NCBI GenBank assembly: GCA_029717555.1
Contig: JAMDHS010000012.1
Coordinates: forward strand, 62,001-126,000
DNA: 64,000 nt
Direction of reading: 5' to 3'
DNA from: Peribolospora baueri
Lineage: Eukaryota > Basidiomycota > Peribolosporomycetes > Peribolosporales > Peribolosporaceae
Shown here: positions 38,801-49,359 of the stretch, piece by piece
Numbering within the stretch: the first letter of the stretch is position 1
Layout: the number at the start of each line of letters is the position of its first letter
Notes under the pieces: model-generated
Databases searched by the model: none
What the model was told of the DNA's origin: nothing
Seen by the model: only the letters and a program-made list of their open reading frames with translations
Program-made: the position numbers and the translations under genes

Positions 38801-39132
38801 GTATCGTGGGCACTTCTTCTCCATCTCTAGATACAGCCGAGGCGTTCTCGTCGCCGTCGACGGCCCCTATCCAACAAGTCGCCTTCCCTTCGCTCTCCAA
38901 AGCTCCTACGTCGACGTCCACACCGGACGGCGGAGGCGCCTCCGCCGTCGTGGCCGGCGCAAGGAGGACTCGTCTGTCTCTTGCTGCGCGCCGACTGTCG
39001 GCTGTTGACAGTGCTATTGGCAGTTCTGGTTCGCTTTTAGCGACCGCCTCTTCTCGAGCACCGGTGGGAGCGCCTAGGTCTTCCGCCGCTGCTGTCAGGG
39101 TTGGTCCAGCGAGAGTAGGGACAAGATCATAA
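35808..39132 (+). CDS. NIMA-family serine/threonine protein kinase
   Basis: Mitotic kinase of the NIMA/Fin1/Kin3/Nek2 type. Ten exons: 35808..35984, 36104..36174, 36268..36414, 36487..36683, 36800..36891, 36975..37078, 37148..37274, 37358..37440, 37526..38050, 38151..39132; 834 aa. A second ATG at 35899 ([12 protein letters not shown]) would give 804 aa and sits right at the kinase domain. The glycine loop reads [31 protein letters not shown] and TPYYMSPE are all present, so the enzyme looks active. A low-complexity insert of about 30 residues precedes HRDLKPEN. After the domain come a long coiled coil (exon 9) and a basic Ser/Pro-rich tail with likely phosphorylation sites, as in NIMA. Confidence 0.93.
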
Positions 39133-39480
39133 TCCTTGTTGTGGACAGCATTTTTTTTTTCTTTTTGGCTTTCGTCCTCGCGTTTTGCTTTCATCTCCTG
39201 CCTTGCGTCTTGCTGTGCTTTCTCTCGGATGGGCTCCCTCTCGTTCGGACGATCCTCCCTTCCGTGGACCTAAACAGTAATATATTCGTTGCATTCGACC
39301 ATTGCCGAGAGCCGCTGGGCATGAGTTGCAGTGGCCCGAGCGCGCGTGGTCGCCGACCTCCGCGTTTGTCCGATGGAAGAAAGGTCGCGCCACGATCAGG
39401 TCGGACGTCTGGACGACGGTTCCCTTTCCAACTTCACCCCACCCGCCGACGTCTTGCACCTTTGCCACAACGTGTCCTGA
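39133..39480. other. Intergenic, kinase 3' flank and Sam37 promoter
   Basis: 348 bases between two genes in tandem. T-rich just after the kinase stop. Nothing else stands out. Confidence 0.6.
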
Positions 39481-41314
39481 ATGTCAGAACCAGCGGCAGC
39501 GACACCTGCGCCCCTGTTGCTGTACGTCTGGGGCGAGAAGCATGGTCTTCCATCGTGAGTGTCGGGCACTGTTTGCGAGACTAGCTTCCAGAACATGCAG
39601 GGACTCTTACGAGGCTATGGGCAGAGGCTTCGTAGGAAACTAACTCCCTAACGGTCTTGTTTTTTTCTTTTTTTTTTATCTTCTATCGGTCTTGTGTCCT
39701 GTAACTCTTTGTTCCCTTATTCCTCGTCTTAATCTGCACCGCTTTTGCTACCTTACGGACCCACAGCGTCGACCCAAGCTGCTTGGCTGCTGCGTCCCTT
39801 CTGCAAGCGACCGTGCCAGATCAATTTGCCATCGTAGAATGTAATGACCCTGACATCTCTCCCAGTGGTATGTATAATTATTTTCTTCTGGTGAATACTG
39901 TTGTCACGGACCTCTCGGAAGAGGTCAACTCTTATAACTTCGTCTTGTCTTCCCGAGCAGGGCAGCTCCCTTTCCTCCGCGATGGGCCCACGATCTTCTG
40001 CGGTTTTCATGAAATCGCTGCTCACTTGAACAAGAGGCACCTCTCTGACGATTCGGAAGCCTTGGGTGACAGGAGACTGACATCACGTCAGTTGGGCGAT
40101 TTAGCTGCCTACACGGCTTTCGTTGAGGATGGCTTGGCGGATTTGGTTGTGAGTGCAAGACCAGTATCCCTCCGCTGCCTTTTAACTATGCGGTTCGCAT
40201 GCCTTGTGAAATTTTGACGCAAGGCCTTCGGTATGCTCTTTCTTCATCAGGCACACACGCTCTTTTCTCTTCCCCAAAACTGGCTCCTCTTCACCAGATC
40301 CCTCTACGCGTCCCTTCTACCAATACCTTCTCGGTACTACGTTCCTTCTCGCTTGCGCTCCTCCATAAAGACACGCCTGATCACTAGCGGGATATGGGGT
40401 CTTGGTGGAGAGGCAGAAAAGGAAGTGGAGGAAGAGAGGAAGCGAAGAGAACAAGGGTGGAGGCTCATGGTGGAGAAGGGAAAAGGTGTCATGGGCCGAG
40501 ACGAGGTAGAAAAGGCGAGGAAAGAGTTTGAGAAGCAGAAGGTAAGCGGTGGCGGGAGAGCCCGGTTATCTACTGAATGGCCCTATCTTCGTCTCGTCCA
40601 AGGATCTTATTTTCGGTCTCCACTATCTCTTTTCGAAACGTCTCTGCCGGGCGTCCTGTACAGGTCGCCACCCTGGCCCGGGAGACTTTCTCAGTGTTCT
40701 CTTCTGCGCTGTCCAAGTCAAGCACGCCTTACTTCTTCTCCTCTGCACGAGCGACGACGCTGGACATCCTTCTCTTTTCCTACCTCGCACCTGTTCTCTT
40801 CTTCCCCCTGCCCGCTCCTGTCCTCTCTGACCTCCTCCGCTCCTCATTTCCGGACCTCGTCGCCCACTCCGAGCACCTCCGTCGCGAGCTGTGGCCTCCA
40901 CGGGACGAGACGATCGCCACGCGGAGTTGGCCTCGCAAGCTCGATTCGGAGCCGACCACTATGTTGGGTCTCGTGAAGAGCCTGGGAGCCCTCCCGGGCG
41001 CGCTGTGGGGAGCCCTCCCGGCCAATCCCCTCTCGCCCACCTCGCGGCCGAAGCGGAGACGGGAGGGTGCGGGCGGATACGACAAAGGCGGCGAGGGGGA
41101 AGGCAAACAGTTCAGCGAGGCGGAGAAGAAGCTCAGGAGACGAAGGTTGTGGTGGATCGTCTTGGCGAGCGTAGGCAGCGTTGCTTATCTTTTCGCTAGT
41201 GGTATCTTGTCGGTCGAAGTAGGACGGGAGGAAGAAGACGATGATTATCAAATGGTGGAGGAGGACGAGGAAGAGGACGAGGACGATGAGATGGAGGAGG
41301 ACGAGGAGGATTGA
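39481..41314 (+). CDS. SAM37: Sam37/metaxin-like outer mitochondrial membrane protein
   Basis: Likely subunit of the mitochondrial sorting and assembly machinery that inserts beta-barrel proteins. Five exons: 39481..39554, 39767..39867, 39961..40148, 40251..40541, 40664..41314; 434 aa. The N-terminus has the metaxin/GST-like start LYVWGEKHGLPSVDPSCL, followed by GQLPFLRDG and LAAYTAFVEDGLADL. The GST C-terminal part is seen in VATLARETFSVFSSALS and TTLDILLFSYLAPVLFFPLP. A single hydrophobic segment close to the C-terminus (LWWIVLASVGSVAYLFASGIL, with RRR before it) is followed by a strongly acidic tail, which would suit tail anchoring. Assignment rests on the metaxin pattern; Sam35/Sam37 distinction is less sure. 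Confidence 0.82.
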
Positions 41315-41519
41315 GGAAATTAATGTCATGGTACCAAGAACTATGCGTCGTACGTTATTATTTTCTGAACTTAGAAGGTCTCGTCCCCATACCTGTCCAT
41401 CACGCATTCCTCGATGGGAATAGTTCAATTGCATTCCATTGTGCCCGAACCTGAGCATCTACCCGTAATTCAACTCGCCGCTCATTCGGTTCCCGGATCC
41501 AGGCGGGCAGCTCAGTCCT

Positions 41520-43146
41520 TTAGGCCGGTATTGGCAGCCCCAGATTGACGTGCAAGCGGGACACGATCTCCAAGTACTTCGGCTCGTTCTCCGGCGTTAC
41601 TATACCGTGGCGGATGAAGAAGTCGATCAAGACTGAGTGGCAGGAGCGTGCATCAGAGCCGGAGGGAAAGAACAGAAGTGAGCATGCATGCAACTCTTCT
41701 TAGAAATCGCCTACCAAGACATCATACACCTGAACAAAAGACGTGGATCGGAACACACCTAGGGCGGTATTCGGTTTGAACTCTCCGGAATGCATCCTGG
41801 GCAGGATCTCTTCAACCGACAGAAGCTCGAACGATTCAGCTTCGCCATCGGTCGGTGTAAGCTTGATGTCGGCCGAAGGTAGGGCGAGATCATAGATGTA
41901 TCTGAGGCCGTCAGGATAGAAGGACGTGGCGTGTAGACACTTTATCAGAGCTTGGTCGTGATGCATGCAGACGACGCGTGCGACGTCGCAGGCGAACCAC
42001 TGAAGCATCGAACTCACTGAAGCTCGGGCTGAACTCTGGACGGAGACTCGGCCGAGCCCTTGGTAAGGTAGAAATAGGATACGGCGCCGGCGGGTTTGAG
42101 GTGCTTCTTCACCAAAGCCTCGTCCAGGCCAGCTTCTTCCCCGCACTCCTTGACGATGGTGTCGAAAGGAGAGTAGCCATGGGAGATACCACCGGCGACC
42201 TAGAGAGGGCGCGCGTGGGTGGATCAGTATGAGGTTGATTGAAGGTGTCCACGGCGAGGACTCACGCTATTATCGAGATAGCCGGGCCACCTGCGCCGTG
42301 GAGAACACGCTGTTCAGCCTCATCCTCGGTGAGCACCTCAAGACTTATATGTGCCTTGATTAAATACTCACGTCGGTTTGGTCTTTGCCCTGCGAGGGAC
42401 CCAAATACGCATGTCCGGGGTGTATGCTGCAAACGCATTCCATCAAAGGCAGAGAAAAAAGTTCACGGTCATCCTCGACGAGTCAAGAGGTGGAAGGAAT
42501 AACCACCAAGTCGGCTCTTGGGCAGGACTCCCGATTGACTTACCCGTCAAGTGCACGCCAAACGTAGTGAGTCCAAACAAGGCGCAGGCCGCCCTCTCCA
42601 TCGCGAAGATGGGTTGGCTTGGCTGGGTGGGAGATGTAGCTGGGCCGTAGATCGTATATAATTCGTCTCGCCAGCCTGGAAGCAAAAGTGGAAATGGACG
42701 AAATGAATCGCTTTGACTGAATGCCACCGGCAGAGAGCAGCCCTGTGGGGACGAGCGATGGAAGATGATAAAGACACACCGTCCAGCTCCTCCTTGAACA
42801 TGCCCCGCTCCCGCCAGCCGCTGACTGTCTCTGCCACCAAAGAGCAGCGCTCATCAAAGGTCCGGACGTTGTCCGCGAAGGACGCGCTCACAAGCGCTGC
42901 AAAGTTCCTTTCTCGCCAGAGTTTCCAAGCTGGCGCTTGACCGGCTTTCGCTCGCTGGATGTTGTCAAGCTCGAGTGCTTTTATCACGTCGGGTTGGACA
43001 TATCCGATGGTATGTTTCTGCGATGCAGAAGGCGAGCTCTCGCCGTCAGCAGGGTGTTCGAAGAGGAAGGGGATGGTGCCCGAAGTGGAGGAAGGGCGCC
43101 AGTTGTCGCATGCTCCGATAACTGGGAGCAGAGTGGTCGGGGCCAT
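41520..43146 (-). CDS. Nudix hydrolase with DUF4743 (YJR142W-like)
   Basis: Nudix enzyme of the fungal/plant group with an N-terminal DUF4743, once called thiamine pyrophosphokinase-related; yeast YJR142W acts on damaged thiamine diphosphates. Seven exons: complement(41520..41632, 41759..41901, 42018..42199, 42266..42290, 42372..42426, 42544..42675, 42780..43146); 338 aa. The Nudix box lies at about residues 197-218, with GGISHGYSP and KECGEEAGL giving the acidic metal ligands. Downstream YIYDLALP and EFKPNTALVLIDFFIRHG are typical of the group. Exon 4 is 25 bases. The ORF continues upstream to an ATG at 43302, but that would overlap DAD1 on the other strand, so I chose the ATG at 43146. Confidence 0.87.
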
Positions 43147-43286
43147 GTTTGGCGGGCGAGTCGGGCGAGACCGTCGCCTTGGCTTCGGTATGGAGGTGGA
43201 CAAGAGGGACGACCTGGGACGTGGAGGATGTGATCGAAGAGCGAAGCTAAGCTCGCCCGTCACCACCATCACCGTCGGAGGGCACC
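43147..43286. promoter_or_regulatory. Short divergent promoter, Nudix hydrolase / DAD1
   Basis: Only 140 bases separate the two chosen start codons. Both promoters and 5' leaders must overlap here, or transcription starts inside the neighbouring gene. Confidence 0.5.
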
Positions 43287-43780
43287 ATGGCTGCCGACCC
43301 AACGACAGCGGGTCAGAAGAGTTTCTTTGAAAGGGAGAGGGACAAGCTCATTGGAGAGATTGCAGAGGTGAGTGTTTGTTTGCCTGTTTTCGTCTGTCGG
43401 CTTCGCTGCCACCCTAACTCTCGGTTGTGACGGCGAGCTGACCACCCGGCGTCGTTGCTCACCCTCCCTCTTCGCTTAATCTCGCCGTGCAGGGCCTCGA
43501 GACACTCCTCTCAACGTCGAACACTCTCAATCGAAAGCTAGAAGAGTCTATCAGCGTTGGGAAAGAATTTGAGCCCATCGCGGGACTCTGGGGTCGCTTC
43601 TCGGAGCTCATGACCGCTGCTGGCGTGCCCGATCCCACTCGCGATAACGACGGCGGCGGGCCGTCAGACGCCACGAACGCGGCCAGCGGACAGCTTGGAG
43701 AAGAGAGGGATGTCCTGATGCAGTCGTTGCCTAGAGGTGTCGCACCAGGAGGTGGAACGGTGTACGGTCGAGAGACGTAG
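43287..43780 (+). CDS. DAD1: DASH complex subunit DAD1
   Basis: Small subunit of the DASH/Dam1 ring that couples kinetochores to spindle microtubules. Two exons: 43287..43367 and 43493..43780; 122 aa. The conserved core is clear: FFERERDKLIGEIAE, then LLSTSNTLNRKLEESISVG, then EFEPIAGLWGRFSEL. A Gly/Asp-rich tail follows, longer than in the budding yeast protein of about 94 residues. The intron lies between the two helical parts. The small size and exon split make it easy to miss. Confidence 0.9.
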
Positions 43781-44114
43781 CTCGACGGGGCAGTCGCCTA
43801 CGCGACTGTACGACTTTGAATCCTATTCATTCCCAAGGAGAACGACGTAGCTAGCACTGGCCGGCCTCTTTTCCTTGCTTCTTTCACCTGTGTCTCCTTG
43901 CTCTCGGCGCATATACCCAGCTGGTGCTCGTCGGCGTGAGCGGTCGTTGCCGGACGGGCGGATTCCATCCCGACTGCGTCTCTTCGGAAGTTGTTTACGC
44001 GTGCGAACAAGCGCGTCGAATGACGACGCGTACGGGAAACTGAATCGTCGCTCGACTCACCACTGCGAACAATCAGCAGCGTGTGGGCCCTCGTCGTAGC
44101 ACGTCGTGACTACC
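43781..44114. other. Intergenic, DAD1 3' flank and Mte1-like promoter
   Basis: 334 bases between two plus-strand genes. Mixed composition, no further gene and no distinct motif seen. Confidence 0.55.
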
Positions 44115-45370
44115 ATGGGCACCCCGACCCCTGGACCGAGCACTGCTTATGCGGTCACACAGGTGGGGAGCAAACTGCGTCTCGTGCTGTCGCCTTCGTG
44201 CATGACTGAAACTTTGCCGGTCAATACTTACTCAAACCACTGGCCGCCGTCGTCCTCGTGCGCCGCTCCTGTCCCGGCCGAACGTAGCACTACACATGTC
44301 TTTACACGGCTGACAAGCACAAGTCCAAAACTAACCGACTCTGGCATGACGGGTGAGCAGCGGGATGTCTAAGTCCTCCCATAACAGATTACTGATGATG
44401 GGCACCCTACCTACCTTTGGCCTACACGCAGCAAGTTGGCCTTCCACACGTTCAATCGACGGGTGAGGATTGGGCGTTCGGTGTGCTATTGCCGACGTAT
44501 CTTCTCATTCCTTTCCCTTGCTTCTCCGATTTGTTCTTTCTCTCCTCCCCTCTCTCTCTCTCCGGTGCCGTTAGCTCATCCTCCGTGATTTGTACAACCT
44601 CGAGATCGACGCCATTTTCTATCCGCGATCGCCCGGGCAAAGGAAAACGGGCAATGGCGAAGGCAGCGTGCTCTTTGATACGGACGACGAGATAGAGATG
44701 GAGGAGCATCTCGTAACGATCGACAGTTTTCAGGGGCTGTCTAAAACGGTGGGTGCTCGGTGCTGACTGAAATTCCCCTCGTTCACTGATTGCCGGCGTA
44801 TCCAGATTCACCAGAAGCTCGATTTTCCTCACCTCTTTGAACTTGTCCGTATTGTACCAGGACGTTACAGATGTCATTGCCCCAGCGGGCCGGCGGAAAA
44901 GAAAGGCCGGACATGAGCCGACGGACAATCTGATAGAATCTGGTATCAGCCCTCGCGGAGTCCAGGCGTCGGGAGGAAGAAGCGGTTGGTTCAGCCCTCG
45001 AAAGCGCGCGGAGCGAGGCTCGCCTGCAGCTCTTAGGCGGGTGGAGGACTTATCGTCAGGACCGATAGCGGGCGTCAGCACGACGGCGGGCGGTCAACGA
45101 CCCTCGACTGGGTCATCGCCACGTCAAGTGCACCAGTCGGCGGTCTCGGCGGGCACTCCCTCGGCAAAGGCGGTGGCGCTTCCGAAATCCGTGTCGAGGA
45201 CACTCTTGAGCCCCTTCCGAACTCCGTCCCGAACGATCAATACAGCGGGGACGAACAGTCAAGACGAGCGTTCAGGAACGACGTCGACCTCTATGGCACA
45301 AAATCGAACGGAGGAGAAACAAGTCGAGGCGCCGGCACCTCTTCCGAGGAGTCGCAAACCGCGACTTTGA
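44115..45370 (+). CDS. DUF2439 protein, Mte1/Dbl2/ZGRF1-like
   Basis: Likely partner of the Mph1/Fml1/FANCM helicases in recombination and telomere maintenance, by analogy with Mte1 and Dbl2. Five exons: 44115..44162, 44288..44352, 44432..44462, 44575..44748, 44861..45370; 275 aa. Splicing brings together HYTCLYTADKHKSKTNRLW, HDGKLAFHTFNRR, LILRDLYNLEIDAIF and EEHLVTIDSFQGLSK. This matches the DUF2439 pattern of a Y-x-CLYT start, a K-rich WxDG turn, and a closing acidic and I/VTI/VE-like strand. The tail after residue 106 is basic and Ser/Thr-rich (GRRKRK) and looks disordered. Three of the domain exons are 31-65 bases, so gene finders may well miss it. No helicase domain is attached, unlike human ZGRF1. 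Confidence 0.78.
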
Positions 45371-46160
45371 CATCCCCGAGCGTGCGCGCAGCGAGGAGCG
45401 GACATCCTCGGCCGGAGAAGGCGATGGGCAGCGGATCGGAGGCCAGCGGGTCACTGGCGGTGGGGCCAGGAAGGGACTGATGGAGTCCCGCGACCGGAAC
45501 CGATCTGCGATGACCTTTTGCGTCCCTGGTGTTCCACTGTAGGATATGTGGTGGATCCTTGGAAGAAGGACGCTGAGGTCTCTGTTTGGTTGGGACCGAA
45601 CCGGAGACAGCTCCAGAGGCCCTGTCGCGGGGAGCTCGCCTCTACCAGAACGACCGAACCGCGGACGTGTCGACCGAGGCGAGATTAGTTTCCCATTAAG
45701 TGAACCGGCGCCCCCCCCCCCCCCCCCCCCCGCCCTCCCTTTCTTAATGATGACGACCGTGCAACCGGGTGACCACGACGGCACGGCCGATGCTGGCTTG
45801 CGCTTTCATCAGTGGCCGCCGTGTTTCGCACTCCCCTCAAAACTTGCTCAGAACACGATGGAATGAATGCATTGGTCGGGCAGATCGGAGTGACGGAACG
45901 AGGAGAGGCGAGAGACGCGTCCGTATCTCGCCATGGACCGATGTGGACAGGGGCAGACGTAGAATGAGGGGGTATCGCCGAAGAAAAGATGGAAAGGCGG
46001 GACAAAAAGTACAGAATATACTACATGAGGGAGAGCGAGAGGAAGAATCGCGACAAGAGAAGAGGAGGGAAATGCAACAGAGGGAAAGTTCGCAGTTCGG
46101 GGTCCGTGGGCCTCGCATCGTGCAGCCAGCACACTTCTGGCGCTCGTCCGGCCCTTTTCC
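45371..46160. other. Convergent intergenic region, Mte1-like gene / Sgf73
   Basis: 790 bases between convergent stops. Contains a C21 homopolymer at 45711-45731. Frames crossing it are low complexity. No gene supported. Confidence 0.55.
45711..45731 (+). repeat. C21 homopolymer
   Basis: Twenty-one consecutive C bases between two convergent genes. On the minus strand it is G21, which would be present in a Sgf73 read-through transcript. Confidence 0.9.
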
Positions 46161-47839
46161 TCAAGTAGGCTGCACCTCCGGCCCAGCGCTGACGCCTGTG
46201 ATGGCAGGTATGACGAGGTCCCGAAAGACGCGCAGCCTAGCGTTCCTTGTGACGAACAAATTCCTCGAAGGCGTGGCCAACGGCAGGGGGCGGAAGTTGC
46301 GCGCTGCTTTGAGGATCTCATCCAGTTCCGCGTCGACGTCCAGTTCCGCGTCGTCTGCTCCGTCGTCGTCGCTCCCTCCACCACCGCCTTTGCCCGTGCC
46401 CCCGCCTCCTGGCCCACCTCCCCCGCCACCGCCTCCACCACCACCACCACCAGCTCCAGAAGTCGCCTGAGCCGCTTTTTTGTCCTTCTTCTTCGGCTTC
46501 TTCTCACCCGCAAGTCCGCCCTGCATTCCGCCGGCCATGTAGTAAGACGATTTATGTGCGTGCTTCTCGTAGATGTGCGGATTGTGCACCTTCTGCCATT
46601 GGAGGTAGAGCCAGTCGTACGGCGCCGAGCGGCCGACGACAGAACGCTTTGCGCTCATCGAGTGGGACTTGCAGGTCAGAGAGCGCGAGCAGGGAAGGCC
46701 CTTGTCGTTGATTACTCCGCACTGAGTGTTGAGATCAACGGCGCCTGGCAAGGGAAAAGACGAGGCATGCAAGTCAGGAAATCGCTCGCCCCCAAAGGGC
46801 TCCTTGAACAGAAAAGCCATCGACCACCCGGCCGCGCGCTCACCCTTAAGCTTCCTCCCGCCCTTCTTCTTCTCCTTCTTGGTCTCCTCCTCTCCGCCCT
46901 CCTTCCCATCTCCCTTCTTGCGCTTCTTCCCCTTCTTACGGGGCGATCCCTCCATTGTGCTCGATTCGGATGCTACCGTACGAAGCGGAGGGGTGCAGAC
47001 GAAGACATCGTGCAGGAGACGGGTAACAGATTAAAGAGAGAGCGACGGGTGAATGAAATGCGCAGTCTTCAAATTCACTCGGCTCTGAAGCAGGCACCAT
47101 CCATGTACAACTTGGAGAGAACTCTTGCCATGCCACGGCATGAGAACGAGAGGTCCGCGCTCCGAACTCACCATCCGATCCCCGTCGCCTCCTCTCCTCA
47201 AGAGATGGTCCCTCCCTAATCCTACGGCAGTTCTCTGTAACGCCGGCCGTGGAAATTGCAAAAGGGGGGTGAGGAACAGACAGAGAACGCAAAGAAGAGG
47301 GCTTCATATCAGCCTTGTCATCCGGTCGCCGAGCGCTCGGCTCATCCGGTGGATTGGCTGGCGGATCCTGGTCGACTTTCGGCCCCCCTGGGTCCATACG
47401 TCGATCCGAGAAGGTGGACGATCGGCGAGGTGAAACGAAGCGCTGAGCGCACGCACCGAGATGCTTGCCCAGAGCGATGGCGAGCACGGGTCTGCTGCAG
47501 TCCTTGCATTCCACTACCGTCAACTCGTCCTCGAGCGGCCACATGCCGAAGGTGAGGAGGTCGTCCGGCTCGATCGCGTTGGCGAAGTAGTCTGGTTGGG
47601 AGGGGGAGACTACGTCGACAGCGGGAGAGAGACGAGTACGACGGGAAGGGGCGCGGACCGGGGATATCGTATGAGAAACGGGTGTTGGATGGACGGCGGG
47701 CATGAAGAAAGGAACGACGTACAATAAGCTTGTGCGAGGCAGCGTTCCACAATGGCGACTGCGCACTCCCAAGCTCACCTGGATTCCTCTTTCCAACTTC
47801 CTCGATCTCAGCCCAGGAAAATCGTGTGGGAGCCTCCAT
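46161..47839 (-). CDS. SGF73: SAGA subunit Sgf73 / ataxin-7-like
   Basis: Anchors the histone H2B deubiquitinase module to SAGA. Five exons: complement(46161..46744, 46844..46972, 47172..47234, 47457..47591, 47779..47839); 323 aa. Splicing gives an N-terminal zinc motif with C49, C52, H64 and C68 (CKDC, then KHLENC); H64 and C68 come from different exons. A Lys/Glu-rich linker follows. The SCA7 domain starts at about residue 130 ([20 protein letters not shown], then [17 protein letters not shown]). A poly-Gly stretch and an acidic patch lie near the C-terminus. The ATG at 46955 inside exon 4 is internal. Domain order matches Sgf73; the protein is shorter than in budding yeast. Confidence 0.9.
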
Positions 47840-48383
47840 TTCGCGAGAGTCGTCTTGGGGTAGGGGTGGGGAGAATAAAGGGCACCGGAGCTTCCCGCGG
47901 GTGGGTTAATTCGCCGGCGGTCTTGGTTAGTACTGGTGGGAGATGGTGGGAGATGGTAGGAGAGGAAGGAGACTCGACGCGTTTCGTTCACTCCTGGTTG
48001 GCGGGTTGCGCTGCTCGACGACTTGTAGAACTCATATCGAGAGGCGGGCATGTCGCCATCATTCGACAGCCAAGCTTTGGCTACGCCCGTCTGCTTGCGC
48101 CTCAGCGCACGTCGCTCATCCTGTAGCTACACCGGGAATCCATGCAGAGACTGCTCTGGCTCTTGACGCGGCGAGACGTCGTGGATGCACGCCATGCCCA
48201 TATCGACACAGGAGATCGACGACACATAGCACTTTTTATTCCACCGGATCCTCTAATGACAAAAATCAGGCTCGGAAACATGCATGCCGCCGTTGACGTT
48301 GACATGACATGTCGTCGACGCTCTGCTCTTGACGCTACACTCCACGCCCTCCCACATCGAAGGCCGACCTGCCCACGGCATCG
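47840..48383. other. Intergenic, Sgf73 promoter and NDUFB3 3' flank
   Basis: 544 bases between two minus-strand genes. GGGAGATGGT-like units repeat at about 47935-47965. No gene seen. Confidence 0.55.
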
Positions 48384-48596
48384 TCAATGCTCTCCCCGTT
48401 GCTTCTTGGCCGACTCCTTGAGCTTGTCGACGTTAGCTGGGTGGGTGAGGTTGTCAAAAGCGACGTAGGCGGTGAAGGCGACGATGGCGATGCCGAGCCC
48501 GGGGAAAAGGTTGCGGAACATGTTGCGCTGGGAGAATATCGGGTGTCGGCGCCATGCCTCGCGCTTCGCCCAGGGGTCGCGGTATTGTGTGGACAT
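48384..48596 (-). CDS. Complex I B12 subunit (NDUFB3-like)
   Basis: Small accessory subunit of mitochondrial NADH:ubiquinone oxidoreductase, in the membrane arm. Single exon, 70 aa. The N-terminus has the family signature DPWAKREAWRRHPIF. One membrane segment follows (about residues 29-48, LFPGLGIAIVAFTAYVAF), and then a charged tail. Length fits the family. Its presence implies that the organism has complex I, unlike budding yeast. Confidence 0.85.
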   Translation of the reverse strand: MSTQYRDPWAKREAWRRHPIFSQRNMFRNLFPGLGIAIVAFTAYVAFDNLTHPANVDKLKESAKKQRGEH

Positions 48597-49359
48597 CTGG
48601 TGGAGATGGGAAGGACAGGAAGAGAAGAGGACGTGGATGAGGAAGGAGGATTAGAGCGACGGACAGGTGACGGGGAAAGTCAGGGAGGGGCTGGGCCGAC
48701 CTTGGAGGAACTTTCTCGTCTTCCCGTTCTTCTTCTTCGTCTCCGCTTTCGTCAGCAAAATGGAGGAAGTCCCGTGAAGGTCGAGCAGCGGCTGTCGCGG
48801 CAGACGAAGGGCGCGGTAGAAAGCAAGAGGGTGAGCGTGCCATTGCGTGGCTTGGCGATGGAGGGCTACAAGTACGCAGGCTCTCTCCTTCTCGCTTACA
48901 TACTCGCTCGCCTCGCTCACCCACTCGATCACTCAATCACTCACTCACCTATCAGGAGCTAGCTCGACGGCGGGCGGGGTAGTGGCGACGACGGCGTTTC
49001 CGACTCCCTTTGGCCGGTTGGTTGGATGGAAAGAGCAAGTGAGTGAGTGGTCGACGTCGGTTGGCTGACTTCGCCCAGCTCGTCCGCTCTCGCCGCTCGG
49101 GCAGACCGGGCAGACACCAAGCGGAGGTGAGACTGCCCGTTAAACACCGCCAAACACCGCCAAACGGCGCTCGAGGGGGCAAGTTGGTTAAATTTCGCTA
49201 AGTCCTCATTTTGTCCTTCTCTGCCCTCTACCCTCCGACCCCTACGCAGTCCCACTATTTGGTCGCCCTTCCTCCTTGTTCCTCCATCTCTGTCTTTCGA
49301 CCCGCTCGTCCCTCTTGCCGCCCTCCCTCCTTCTCCCTTTCCCGCCTTCCTTCGTCAAG
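48597..49359. promoter_or_regulatory. Divergent intergenic region, NDUFB3 / topoisomerase I
   Basis: 763 bases between divergent starts. The part just before the topoisomerase ATG (49200-49359) is pyrimidine-rich on the sense strand, typical of fungal promoters and leaders. Contains CAAACACCGCCAAACACCGCC direct repeats at about 49143-49163. Confidence 0.55.

Noticed and set aside
38145-39194. Minus-strand open frame of 349 codons
   Set aside because: Antisense of the last exon of the NIMA kinase; low complexity.
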